DNA from: Corylus avellana
Taxonomy: Eukaryota > Streptophyta > Magnoliopsida > Fagales > Betulaceae
Reading direction: 5' to 3'
Length of the DNA stretch: 64,000 bases
Assembly: GCF_901000735.1 (NCBI RefSeq)
Contig: NC_081544.1
Location: 20,659,410 to 20,723,409, forward strand
The translations under genes were made by a program, and so were the position numbers. Positions 45,511-55,689 of the stretch are shown here, in pieces. The notes under the pieces were generated by a model that had not been told where the DNA came from, did not search any database, and worked only from the letters and a program-made list of their open reading frames with translations. Position 1 is the first letter of the stretch, and every line of letters begins with the position of its first letter.

Positions 45511-46501
45511 TAGGGCCGTTAAGTGAGCGAAGTGTCTCGCGAGCAAGCTCGGGCTCGGCTCGCATAAGCTCGGCTTGTGCTCGACTCGAATATTAAATGA
45601 AGCACTTCATAAACATAAATCCTAACTCGAATATTAAACGAAGTAAGCTCAGCTAGACTCGGATAGGCCCGTGAGCAAGCTCGTATAAGCTCGTGTGTGT
45701 GTATATATATAAACTAAGTAATACATAATTAATTATAAATCTCATAATTATTAAAATCTTAAAATTGCATTTATATTTAAGCGTTAGAGAATGAAAAATT
45801 CGAAACCCTTCGTGATCAAAGAGAGAGAGAGAGAGAGAGAGCAATCATTAAAAAGACCTTGATTCAATTATAGCAGACCCAAACGAAAGGAAGAAGAATC
45901 AAGCAGAAACTATTGAGGGAGATTGCAAAAGACATAAACTATTGAAGAATCATACAGACCTAAACACTATCACTACCTGTTTGATGAGCGAGAGTGAGAG
46001 AGTGGGAAATGAGAGTTCAGGTGGAAGATGCGCTGTAACTGGTGATGAGGGGGATTGAGAGAGAGACGTTGAAAAAATAGTTTTTTGTAGGGGGCGTTGT
46101 CCCAATGCAGTCTAAATGCAACCTGTTAACTTGTCCCACATTGTTAAGAAAACATTAATTTCCAAGTTTGCTTATCTATAAAAGGATGCATATCCTCTCT
46201 CTTTGAAACCAAATGTCTTGCTGTATTGACTTAGGCTCCATACTCGACTAGTCAGGTTATGCAAATACTCATATGCAAACTAACTTCTTAAGCCGTTTAA
46301 GGGTACTTGAAGTTAAATTTTTTAAAAAAAAAACAAAAACATTAAATATAAGAGCCAACTCGCGAGCTGGCTCAGCTCGACTTATTATTAGCTCGAGCTC
46401 GATTTTTTTGGCTCACCCTTGAGCTCGAGCTCGAGTAAAATTTAAATGAGCCATGCCTGAACAAGGGAAGCTCGCTCAAGCTCGGCTCGTTTACACCCCT
46501 A
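45511..46501. mobile_element. Non-autonomous hAT-type element, GCTCG-rich, 991 bp
   Basis: It splits the copia RNase H codons: tctgctgt (45503-45510) and tctactgt (46502-46509) are the 8-bp target copies with one mismatch. The ends are tagggccgttaagtgagcg and, inverted, taggggtgtaaacgagccg. Both subterminal regions are packed with gagctcg/gctcggctcg words, which are partly palindromic. The interior has a (GA)n tract (about 45822-45841) and no transposase. It is a relative of 52764-53363, sharing both ends and a central block around tgtattgact-gggctccatac. Confidence 0.93.
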
Positions 46502-46509
46502 TCTACTGT

Positions 46510-46853
46510 GGCAAAATATCGAGCAATGGCGTCTACTTGCTGTGAATTGATGTAGTTATCCTCCTTACTTAAATACTTTCACCTTTCACATTCCACATCC
46601 AAAGGTTGCTTTGTTATTTTATGACAGTCAATCTGCTTTGCATATTGTAGCAAATCATGTCTATCATGAAAGAACTAAGCATATTGAGATTAATAGCCAT
46701 CTCATTAGAGAGAAAATTCAACTCGGCCTTATCAAGACATTATATGTTCATTCTCAACATCAGTTGGTAGACATTTTCACCAAAGGACTTGGCTTCAAAG
46801 ACTTCAATCATTTGCTGTCCAAGATGTTTGTCAAAGACATTTATCATCTATCT
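46510..46853 (+). pseudogene. Copia RNase H, 3' part
   Basis: Continues the RNase H domain after the MITE (KYRAMAS, about 46517), with a frameshift before the open stretch at 46611. This stretch has [20 protein letters not shown] and [27 protein letters not shown] carries Asn where copia elements usually have Asp. Confidence 0.85.
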
Positions 46854-46863
46854 TTAGGGGGAG
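46854..46863 (+). promoter_or_regulatory. Copia polypurine tract
   Basis: ttagggggag directly precedes the 3' LTR, the position of the plus-strand primer. Confidence 0.85.
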
Positions 46864-47169
46864 TATCAGACAACTCAATTGAGAGTTGGCTACACGTGTG
46901 TAAATGAATTAACTAAACTGTACAAAAAACTTTTCGTTTCTTGTAGAGTTGAAGTTAGTTGTTAGAATCTGTTATGCTTATAGCCAAGTATATAAATAGT
47001 TTTGTTTGATTATTGTAATCAGGTTGATTATACAAAGAATAAAAACTTTGATCCTCTCTTCTTCTCTCAACCTGTTTCAATCTCTTTGCATTTCTTCTTG
47101 TTCTTCTGCTCATCTTCTTATTATTCCTTCTTCTTTGCATTCCTCTATTACAAATTGCAGAGCTTGACA
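46864..47169 (+). repeat. Copia 3' LTR, 306 bp
   Basis: Starts tatcagacaactcaattg and ends agcttgaca; a TATA-like gtatataaatag lies near 46989. It shows the empty form of the site where the 5' LTR holds the retroposon. Confidence 0.92.
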
Positions 47170-47174
47170 GTTCC

Positions 47175-47830
47175 ATCATAGACATCTATGCACAATATTC
47201 ACATCCTCAGCAATTCTGTAAATCGAAACTGTTCATTATTTATTAAGGAAAGGTCGCGATTTCCTTTTTTTTTAGGGTGGCCAACCATCTCCAAAACAAA
47301 AAAAGGGGTTTAATTTCTTTCTGAATAGAATTGATGACGTGCTATAATTGTGATCATACATTAGTAATGCATGCTCTAGATTGACAGAACTGTAGAAGTA
47401 TCTAAATTAATATGCATAAAACTTGTTTTGACTTGTAATATTGCCAATCTCATCTTCTATTTTAAAAAAGATTAATGCTAAAAATTACATTTTTATCTCA
47501 TAATTATTTCACAATTCTGACATTGTAATCAGGACTCCCACATCAACATTAATAAATAATTATAAGATAAAAATATAATTTCTAACAATTTTGTTTTATG
47601 CCGGGTCGCAATAAGACACTTCCAATCAATCACAAAACCACGAAGCAGGGTTATTTAATTTATTGATAATTCAGATTTGAATTATGATCCTGCAAAAAGA
47701 GGAAGAAAATGTTAAATAACGAAAAGGGCAATTGCTACTTAAAAAAAAATTAAAAGATATCATAGCAAATCCAAATCATGGTGAAATGAACTTACAATAG
47801 GCTCTCTCTAAGTCAAATCTCTGGGTATTC
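47175..47830. other. 3' flank of LPR copy B, no gene recognised
   Basis: AT-rich spacer between the copia 3' target duplication and the stop codon of the second LPR gene. Its left part would be the original downstream DNA of that gene before the copia insertion. Confidence 0.5.
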
Positions 47831-50800
47831 TCAATTGGAGAATTTCAAGGGCCTCATCATCGCATTGTCTTCATGATCCAATATCTGCAAATTAATTTGA
47901 AGGCCAATTTTGTTATAAGATAGATAAGACTTCACTATTTTATTTTATTGCATTTAAGAATGTACATGATACAATGCCACTAAAATTTTTAAATGACGTT
48001 TAATATATTTACTACATGTCATCATGTATACCCTTAAATGCAATAAAATAAACTCCTAACCACCAAATAAATCTTCTTTGTTTCACTTAATTAGTTTCCT
48101 ATTTCAAAAAATTGATTACAACACACATTAACTTTGACATACGTATTAACACGTATCAACTATTAGCAGAGATGAACTTTGGAATCAAATGGACAAAAAT
48201 GCAGGCAAAGGACATATCTGAGAAGCTTTTTTCATAATGCAGGCAAAGGACAAAAACTTACAGTCAAAGGACTACTTTTCAGAAACTTGTTGGAGACCCG
48301 TGACCGCAACATTTCATAGGAAAGAGCAATTTTTGTTCTTTTATCATCGATTTCCTGAATTCTACCGGCCATGTGATATTTCTCAACCATTAAATGGATT
48401 ATAAAAATTATATTTTACGCCCTGCATTTACTTGAATTACCGAGTTTATATATATATATATATGATACGAAATACTTACGTGGCAATGGTACACGTAACC
48501 GGGCTGCGAAGTTGCATCAAAAGGGTAGGATGCGTTTGAGTGAATGTAAGAAAACCTCACTAGAATCCTTGTCACTGCTCCGGGTCTCATCTTGAACACG
48601 TTCTTCCACCCCTTCTCGTATGCTGGCACCTCTATCTTCTTGCCACGTGCGTACTTGCTTATCTGGCACTTAATCGCATCGTTGAGTTTTGTCATGCAAC
48701 TTTTGAACTCATCCGCATTCACCAGCTCCGTCTGATCCAACGCCACAAACAGCCCCAGATGAATGTGCAAAGGATGATTATCCTCCGTTAGATTGATTAT
48801 GTTCCACACCTCCGTGGCCCCCACTTTCGGGGTCTCCGTCGCGGGTGCCTCGTACGGCTTCCCATTCAAGTATAGATGAGTTGGTTCATCGATGTCGCTC
48901 GTGTACTCGTACATAGCGATGTATCGAGTGAACGATGCACCGGATAAATTTGGACGCGGATATTCCATCAGCTTCTTGGGTACTCGCCACGTGTCAACCT
49001 CATGACGTCTAAGGATGATAAACTTGAGGACTTTGCTGTTGGCCTCGTTAACGGGGTCGCCGGATGGGTACGGGTAGGGTGCGTCGTTGGCCAGAATAGC
49101 AATGCCATTCTTTGACTTTGAAAAGTCAACAACCACGTCAGCAATCTCGGATGGGCCCAGTAAAATAGCATTGGTCATCACCGGTTCATTAAGGTAAGCC
49201 GAGTCAGATCCCACGTGGATGAATCCCAGGCCGTTGGTAAAGAAGAACCTGAAGAATCGAGCGTTGCTTGCATTGATGATACGGAACCTGTATTTACGAC
49301 GTCGTACTGTCATACGTGGCCAGGCTTTCCCATTCACTACGATAGCGTCACCAAAATACTCTGGCTGCCACTGGGGGTGTATGGAGGGATTGTTTCCAGT
49401 GGAATTCATGTACAGGGAACCATCGGAGCGAAAGCTACGATCAAATACGACCAACGGTCGATCGAACTCATCACCTTGAGGGAGTCCAAGTGGGGCCTCC
49501 ACTTCAGGGTGACGGATTACGTAGGCCCCAATCAAGCCAGCAAGGAGATTGACCCTCGTTAATCCCATGGCATGATCGTGATACCACAAATTTCCAGGGT
49601 GTTGTTGGTTGTGGTAGTGATACTTTTTCTTGGTCCACGTGGTCCCTCTCGCTTTGAATCCAGCTGTGAACCATGAGTTTGCATGCCCATCACTCTCAGG
49701 CTCATCGATACCGCCGTGGAGATGAACCACCGTAGGAATACCCTTCTTATCAGCCGGAGTGGCTGTTGGGATGGTGGGGTCCCACGGAAGTATGTGTTTT
49801 TTAGGGAGGTGATTATGCCACGTCACATAGGTGTCGATGCCATGGAGGGCCTCGATTGTTGGACCAGGAACAGTCGCCGCGTGCTTGGATACACCGTAGG
49901 CAAAAACCGGCGTGGGAGGAAGATCTCGATGGAATTTCTGCAAAGCAAAAGCAAATAACCACCACCACCACCGATTACAATGACTTTTTTTTTTTGTAGG
50001 CATCTGATTCTTTTCATGTGATGCATAGAATAGAACGACAAACTCCAATTAAATTGAGCTCAAAACTGGATTAAATAAAGCAGAATTTATGGGGGTAAAT
50101 TTGTTTGTTCAGAAGCAGCAAGGGACAGGGAAAGAGGCTCCTCAGCTAAATGAAATATATAATTTAAATTTAAATAATTGATGTAAAGTTGAAAAGCGTA
50201 CGCAGACAAAAAAACATCATGCACTGTAAAGCGGAAGAACCAACATGCAGACTGCAGACTTTCATTATGAGCCGTGGGATATTTTGGAGTTCCTTAAAAG
50301 TAGCTTTTCAAATGGCCGAGAGAAGATCAGAGGCCAGGCCGGTTGCATGGACAGCAATTGTTTGGCTGTTGCCAGTTAGGGAAGTTAATGGGAAATATTG
50401 GGGGAGACTGACATGGGAGAAAAAGTGACTGATTCATCAGAGCTTCATAGAGCTTGCTTAATTGTAAAAGTTTTATGAACCATTAATTCCATATGTGGGC
50501 TGGAACAACAGTTTACAGTTATATCAGTAACTACTAACAACTACCTCAGAGCAACAAAACAACTCACAAGGAAAGAACCAAACGAACAAACAAACAAACA
50601 GAGCCTTAATTAACAGCATCAGCAAATTAACAAACACTTGGGACTGAACTAAAAAAATGGAAAAGGCTTTGCCTCTTACCCATTTCTTCTCGAACATGCC
50701 AATCTTGAGTGCCTTGGATTTGGGAACACCAGACACAACATCAAAGCCTAGGATTTTGGGCATATCCGGAAGCTCATCTACAAACATTTTCAACTTGGAT

Positions 50801-50910
50801 GGATCGAAAAGCCTGTCTTCTGCCCATGAAGTGCTGATGAGCAGTCCTACAATAACTAAAGCAATGAGATTAAATTGCAAAATTCTCTCAGTCCCATCTC
50901 CTGGTTGCAT
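47831..50910 (-). CDS. LPR1: LPR1/LPR2-type multicopper oxidase, copy B, complete
   Basis: Encodes 580 aa in three exons: 50910-50680, 49937-48480 and 47884-47831 (stop at 47831-47833). Splice positions are the same as in copy A, including the intron that splits the final copper motif [16 protein letters not shown]. Other motifs are intact: [32 protein letters not shown]. The N-terminus (residues 1-30) reads as a signal peptide with a longer polar start than in copy A. By family knowledge it should be a secreted ferroxidase acting in phosphate/iron-dependent root growth. Intron 1 is 742 bp and intron 2 is 595 bp, against 138 and 1234 in copy A. Most of the mature protein aligns residue by residue with copy A; they are clear paralogues, not recent identical copies. 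Confidence 0.95.
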
Positions 50911-51058
50911 GCTTGCGAACGGGGAGAAGGAGAGAGAGAGAGAAGCCTTTGATGGAAGGGTGAAGAAGGTTTATTAGGTATTTATCTGGAGGAGGAATCC
51001 ATGGTGAGAAATGAAAGTTGGCCCCCTTTTTTATTTCTATGGTGAACCTAAAAGACAT

Positions 51059-51096
<38 letters not shown>

Positions 51097-51449
51097 TTTA
51101 ATTAATTAAAGACATGTTTTCATTTACAGAATACCTGCGACTTTCGCTTTCATTTTTATTCATGACATATTTTGGTTCGAGTTTTTTTTTTTTTTTTTTT
51201 TTTTCAGTTACGGTTATTATTATCAAAATGTTAATAAATTTATTGTTTTTATTAACTTAAACTTTTAAAATAATTAATATTTTAATATAATATTAAAGTA
51301 AACATAGTAACTCTCATATGGAATCTCATATAAGGAAAATTTTTGAAATATAATTAAACGTTTATAAATTAAATATCATAGCCCTGTATTTCATATGTCA
51401 TTTTAATTAAATATTTCACGTGTTGAGCATCACTTATTAAATAAAACTT

Positions 51450-51590
51450 GAAAAATGATTGATATCAATAATTTACTCATATTTTTCTCATATTCTCCTA
51501 CAAATTCAACAAATCAACTATTAGATTTGTGAGGTTCACCATTAACTTTATAAGATGAGATGTAAAAAATATTAACATCAATCATTTCTC
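51450..51590. mobile_element. MITE, 141 bp, gagaaatgattg family
   Basis: The left end gaaaaatgattgatatcaat and the complement of the right end gagaaatgattgatgttaat pair closely. The interior shares atcaactattagatttgtga with 52059-52252, so both are one family. Confidence 0.72.
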
Positions 51591-52058
51591 ATAAAACATT
51601 GAAGCCACATGCACGTGAGTTAGAGTTTTACATTATCAATTAAATGATTAAATTTTTTTTAAAATCAATTTAAACTTCTACACAAATAATGATTTAATAA
51701 TTATGTATTAAAGTTTTCTAATTTTTCTTTAATTACATGTTCTTCAATAAGCCTTTTTACATTGTCTAGTCCAACTACTTTCCTTTGGACTAGCTCAAGC
51801 AAATTTAGGAGCACAGTTACAAATGTGGCATTGTTATAAATCTTAATTATATGTTTTGACCAATTCGAGATTATGTCTTTTTTGTGTCCTCCCAAAATTA
51901 ACGTGGCTTTTAAAATCACTATTAGACTTGTAATAAATGATTATTGAATTTTGATACAATCGTAGTTTTAAAAGTCACATCAACTTTGTAATTATTGCAT
52001 TATTTCAAGATATTCATCCGAAAATAATGCTTCTCCTAAGCATTAGCCCCAAAATTAA

Positions 52059-52252
52059 GAGTAATGATTGGTATTAATATTTTGCCTATTTTTCTCATAT
52101 TTTCTTATAAATTATTTAGATTAACCATTAAATTTGTGGGGTCCACCATTAACTTATTTGGGGTCCACATAAGTCCACAAATCTAATGGTTGATTTATAA
52201 GATGATATGCATGGGAGGAATATTAGCACAATATTGACACCAATCATTTCTC
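52059..52252. mobile_element. MITE, 194 bp, same family as 51450-51590
   Basis: The arms extend over nearly the whole element: gagtaatgattggtattaat on the left, gagaaatgattggtgtcaat as the complement of the right, and internally aaccattaaatttgtggggt against aaccattagatttgtggact. Such a long foldback could give an RNA hairpin if transcribed. Confidence 0.78.
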
Positions 52253-52763
52253 ACAAATTAATAAGGAAAATTTTCTCAAATGTTTCAGAGTCTCTAATTT
52301 TGATAATAAAAGTCGTGGTTTTTTAGTGACAGATAGGTTTTGATAATAAATATGTGAAAATTTTTATGTTAATTTAACGAAATAGTAAAACATGTAACTC
52401 ATCTGTTCCGGCCCCCAAAAATAGACTAGATCTAAGACATAGAGATTGACTATGTTATGTTAGAGCTATATGCTCTATGTTAGAGCTTCCCTCAAAACGT
52501 AAAACATGTAACTGGAAATATTAATACAGATAATTGTGTCGATGATAATAGCAATATAATGTAACACAATGAGCAACAATAAAACCGACAATGACGTACA
52601 TTAAATTTTAGCCAAAATTAGAGTATTTATACTAATCTTATATTGGAAATTTTTAATATTGTATTAAAAAACATTTGAGTTTTAGATAATAACTAGGTGA
52701 GAGTTTTTTTGAATATACTTATGGTTTACACTTTACAGTACTTTTACAAATAGTATATGTAAA

Positions 52764-53363
52764 TAGGGCTGTTAAGAGAGCAAGCCGCTCGCTCGCGAGA
52801 TTGGGCTCGGTTCGCATAAGCTCGGCTCGTACTCGACTCGAATATTAAATGAAGCGTTTCGTGAACACGAATTCTGACTCGAATATTAAACGAAGGTAGC
52901 TCGACTCGACTCGACTCAGCTAAGCTTGTATAATGCTCGAATTGGTAGTTATTCACATAATTCCTCATATTAATATTTAAAATTGATGATTTTTTTTTTT
53001 TAATAGCATATCCTTTTATTATAAAAGTATGCATACCATCTTTCTTCAAAACCAAGTGCCTTACTGTATTGACTCGGGCTCCATACTCCTCTAGTCAGAC
53101 TAAGCAAATGTTCATATGCAAGCTGGCTTCTTTAGCCGTTTAAGAGTACTTGAAGTTTAAATTTATAATAAAAAAAATAAATTAATAAATTAAATTAAAT
53201 ATAAGAGCCAGCTCGTGAACTGACTCAGTTCGGCTTGACTTATTATGAGCTCGAGCTCGATTTTTTTGCTTGTCCTTAAGCTCGACTCGAACTCGAATAA
53301 AATTTAAATAAGTCGAGCTCAAGTAAAGAAAGCTCGTTCAAACTCATCTCGTTTACAACCCTA
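52764..53363. mobile_element. Non-autonomous hAT-type element, 600 bp, GCTCG-rich
   Basis: The ends are tagggctgttaagagagc and, inverted, tagggttgtaaacgagatg. The 8-bp flanks tatgtaaa (52756-52763) and taagtaaa (53364-53371) differ by one base. Subterminal gctcg-rich blocks and the central segment match the element at 45511-46501, which has extra interior sequence. Confidence 0.9.
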
Positions 53364-53371
53364 TAAGTAAA

Positions 53372-53910
53372 TAGCCAGGTGGTGCTCTTTATTAAGGTTC
53401 CAAAATCTTATGCCAGCCAGGGGGAATGATGACGGGGAAGACAAGAAAGGTGCACTTGGTGGAAGACAAGATTAATTGTACATATAATTGATCATTAGAG
53501 GAACCACAAAGTATCAACAATCAATCAATAAATTAGTCTTGTTTGGACTGTGGAGGATATTTTATTGCTGGAATGGAATGATCTGTCTCATAATTCATTT
53601 GGACCACTCTTTCGTTTGGATGCCCTTAATGGATGATAATTATATTGAGAATTATTTAAGGGAAGCTGGCAAGAATTAAAATTTAACAGCCCTATAAAAC
53701 CTCAAATGAATCTTTTCATTATTTCACATTTATGTTTTTCACTTTCGGATAGAGATTGAAAGCTTTAACGCACCAACAGTCCTATATCATAACTATTTTT
53801 CATCCAATATGTTTAAAATGACAAAAATACTTCTCTAATATAACTAACCGGATATTATTTAATTCAAATGATTTTTTTTTTTTTTTAAATAGAGAACTTC
53901 TATTTATTTA
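53372..53910. other. Spacer, no gene recognised
   Basis: AT-rich. A 63-codon plus-strand frame (53488-53679) has no recognisable family. Poly(T) at about 53873-53886. Confidence 0.45.
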
Positions 53911-55020
53911 TTATTTTTTTGAATAATCAAATACGCTTTATTTCCAAGAACTCAATCAAAATTACTGAGAGTCCAAAGTGGAGAAAACCACTCTAAGTAT
54001 GAAGAGCATGACGTTGTAGGGTTAGAATATCAGAAATACAGCTCGGGGTTTCCTCAAACCAAATACGCTCACCCATAGATGACGTTGCTTCCTTTGCTAA
54101 TCCATGTGGAGCCTGGTTGGCATCTCTCTTGACATGACGAATCTTCCAAGTGCGAAGAGATCCCAAAATTACTTTTATGTCTTCTATAATCTGTCCAAAA
54201 GGCCTCCAACAATCCTCTGACTCCCCAATAGCATTAACAACAATTAGGGAGTCTCCTTCTAAAATAATATCATGGAAACCCATTTCACTACAAAATTCTG
54301 CTGTCCGAAGAGTCCCCCAAGCTTCGCCAGTACCATGTTCTTGGATCATCTGGAACCTCTCATTTTTGTTGCACTTACCATTCCTTCATGGTCCCTCACA
54401 ATGACACCAACCCCCATCCTTTTTAGCTTGAAATCAAAAGAAACGTCCCAGTTTACTTTGAACAATCCAGGCAGAGGTGGTACCCACTTCGTCTTGTTCT
54501 CGCCGACCCCCTCCGAAGAGTCCCCACTTAGATCCCGTGATTCAGTGAATTGTTGCAGGAGATTCTCGCCTTCTTGGATCAGATTATTCGGGTGCATAAA
54601 GTCACCTCCATGGACCACAGAGTTTCTTCTAGCCCAAAGTTTTTTTGACAAAAGAGCAAAAATGAATACCTCTTCTCTGCTACAACGGTTGACTAAGTAT
54701 TCAAAGACGTCCATGAAGCAAGACCCACGGACATAACATTTTTGGAGCTTTCCTCAGCAGGGCTCCCAAACGTCCATAGCCGAGGGGCAGTCCCATAGGA
54801 CGTGCAGAGCTGTTTCTCTCTCACTAACACATAAGATGCACTTGTCATCATTCACAACACCCCTCCTCAATAAATTATCCTTAGTAGGGAGAATGTTTTT
54901 GCACGCCCTCCACAAGAAAACTTGAGGAGTTTGGGATTTGCATGCTCCATAAGAACTTCCACAATTGTGTACACCTTGACTGAGTCGAGCTCGTTCCGGA
55001 CTGCATCATTTCCTCTCCAT
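53911..55020 (-). mobile_element. 5'-truncated, decayed LINE (zinc region + RNase H)
   Basis: Minus-strand reading in pieces: WRACKNILPTKDNLLRRG (about 54860-54915), CILCVSERETALHVLWDCPS (about 54785-54845), then 54714-54346 with LSKKLWARRNSVVHGGDF and FKVNWDVSFDFKLKRMGVGV, and 54349-53993 with LEGDSLIVVNAIGES and HVKRDANQAPHGLAKEA. A stop near 54750 and a shift near 54348 break the frame. A short T-run at about 53914-53921 may be its poly(A). No target duplication was found. It is a different copy from the other two LINEs. Confidence 0.85.
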
Positions 55021-55658
55021 CTTCATATGGTATGCAATTTCATGAGCATAAAGCTCTTACAACACAGAACATACAACTCTAAAAAATCATAGTCAAAAGC
55101 TATGATGGTTATAAAGTCATAAAAATGATTTTAAGCCTCCGCTAATCTATGTACAATTACATTTAAGGAACATATCTGCTTCGTGCAGACTAGATCTAGG
55201 ACATTGATAGCCCAAATACAAAAATAAAAAAACAATTAGAAACTAAAAAATCCAACCGTGAGAGTTAAGCCCTACACTAATCTACTTCATCCTCAACCCA
55301 AAGGCCAGGAAAAGCAAAACAAAATAAAAAAATAAATAAAAAAATAATAAAAAAAATAAAAAAATCCCACAAGCAGCAACGGAGCAATTCGGCATCGTAG
55401 ACATACCCTTTGGAAGACATGCCTTGGCCGAAGAAGACGATCAGATCTAAGGTTGAAGAAATTAAATCTGGATCTACATCTAGATCTAAAACAATCCGCT
55501 AAAAACAGAGACCGGAAGAGCCTATAGTGAATACACTGAGCACTGTTACTGTAAAAGGGGAAGATGAGAGATCTAGATCTAGATCTTTCATCCTTTTGAA
55601 ATTCTTCTTGGTGTTGTCTAAAAAAAAAAAAAAAAGAAAAATTCTTGAAAGAAGGCAG

Positions 55659-55689
<31 letters not shown>

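Larger units (their letters stand above)
39801..47169 (+). mobile_element. Ty1/copia retrotransposon, degenerate, with two nested insertions
   Basis: A full-structure element lying antisense to the flanking LPR genes. It has a 5' LTR (39801-41168), tRNA-Met primer site (41169-41180), broken gag, protease, integrase, RT and RNase H in copia order, a polypurine tract (46854-46863) and a 3' LTR (46864-47169). gttcc flanks it at 39796-39800 and 47170-47174, the expected 5-bp duplication. Removing the poly(A) retroposon (40009-41021) and the hAT MITE (45511-46501) leaves about 5.3 kb, normal for copia. Stops and frameshifts show it is inactive, though RT YVDD and the integrase acidic residues remain. 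Confidence 0.95.
50911..52763. other. LPR-B 5' flank and MITE-bearing spacer
   Basis: 50920-50943 is a (GA)n tract in the likely 5' untranslated region of LPR-B. Long poly(T) runs lie at 51061-51092 and 51184-51204. The two MITEs listed separately are here. A 72-codon minus-strand frame (51701-51919) has no family resemblance. Confidence 0.5.

Noticed and set aside
49215..49562. 115-codon plus-strand frame opposite LPR-B exon 2
   Set aside because: Antisense shadow of a conserved exon; a similar shadow occurs opposite copy A.
48408..50048. Single 546-codon frame over LPR-B exon 2
   Set aside because: Its N-terminus is intron 1 sequence and its C-terminus is intron 2. The signal-peptide exon (50910-50680) and the final copper-motif exon (47884-47831) lie outside it.
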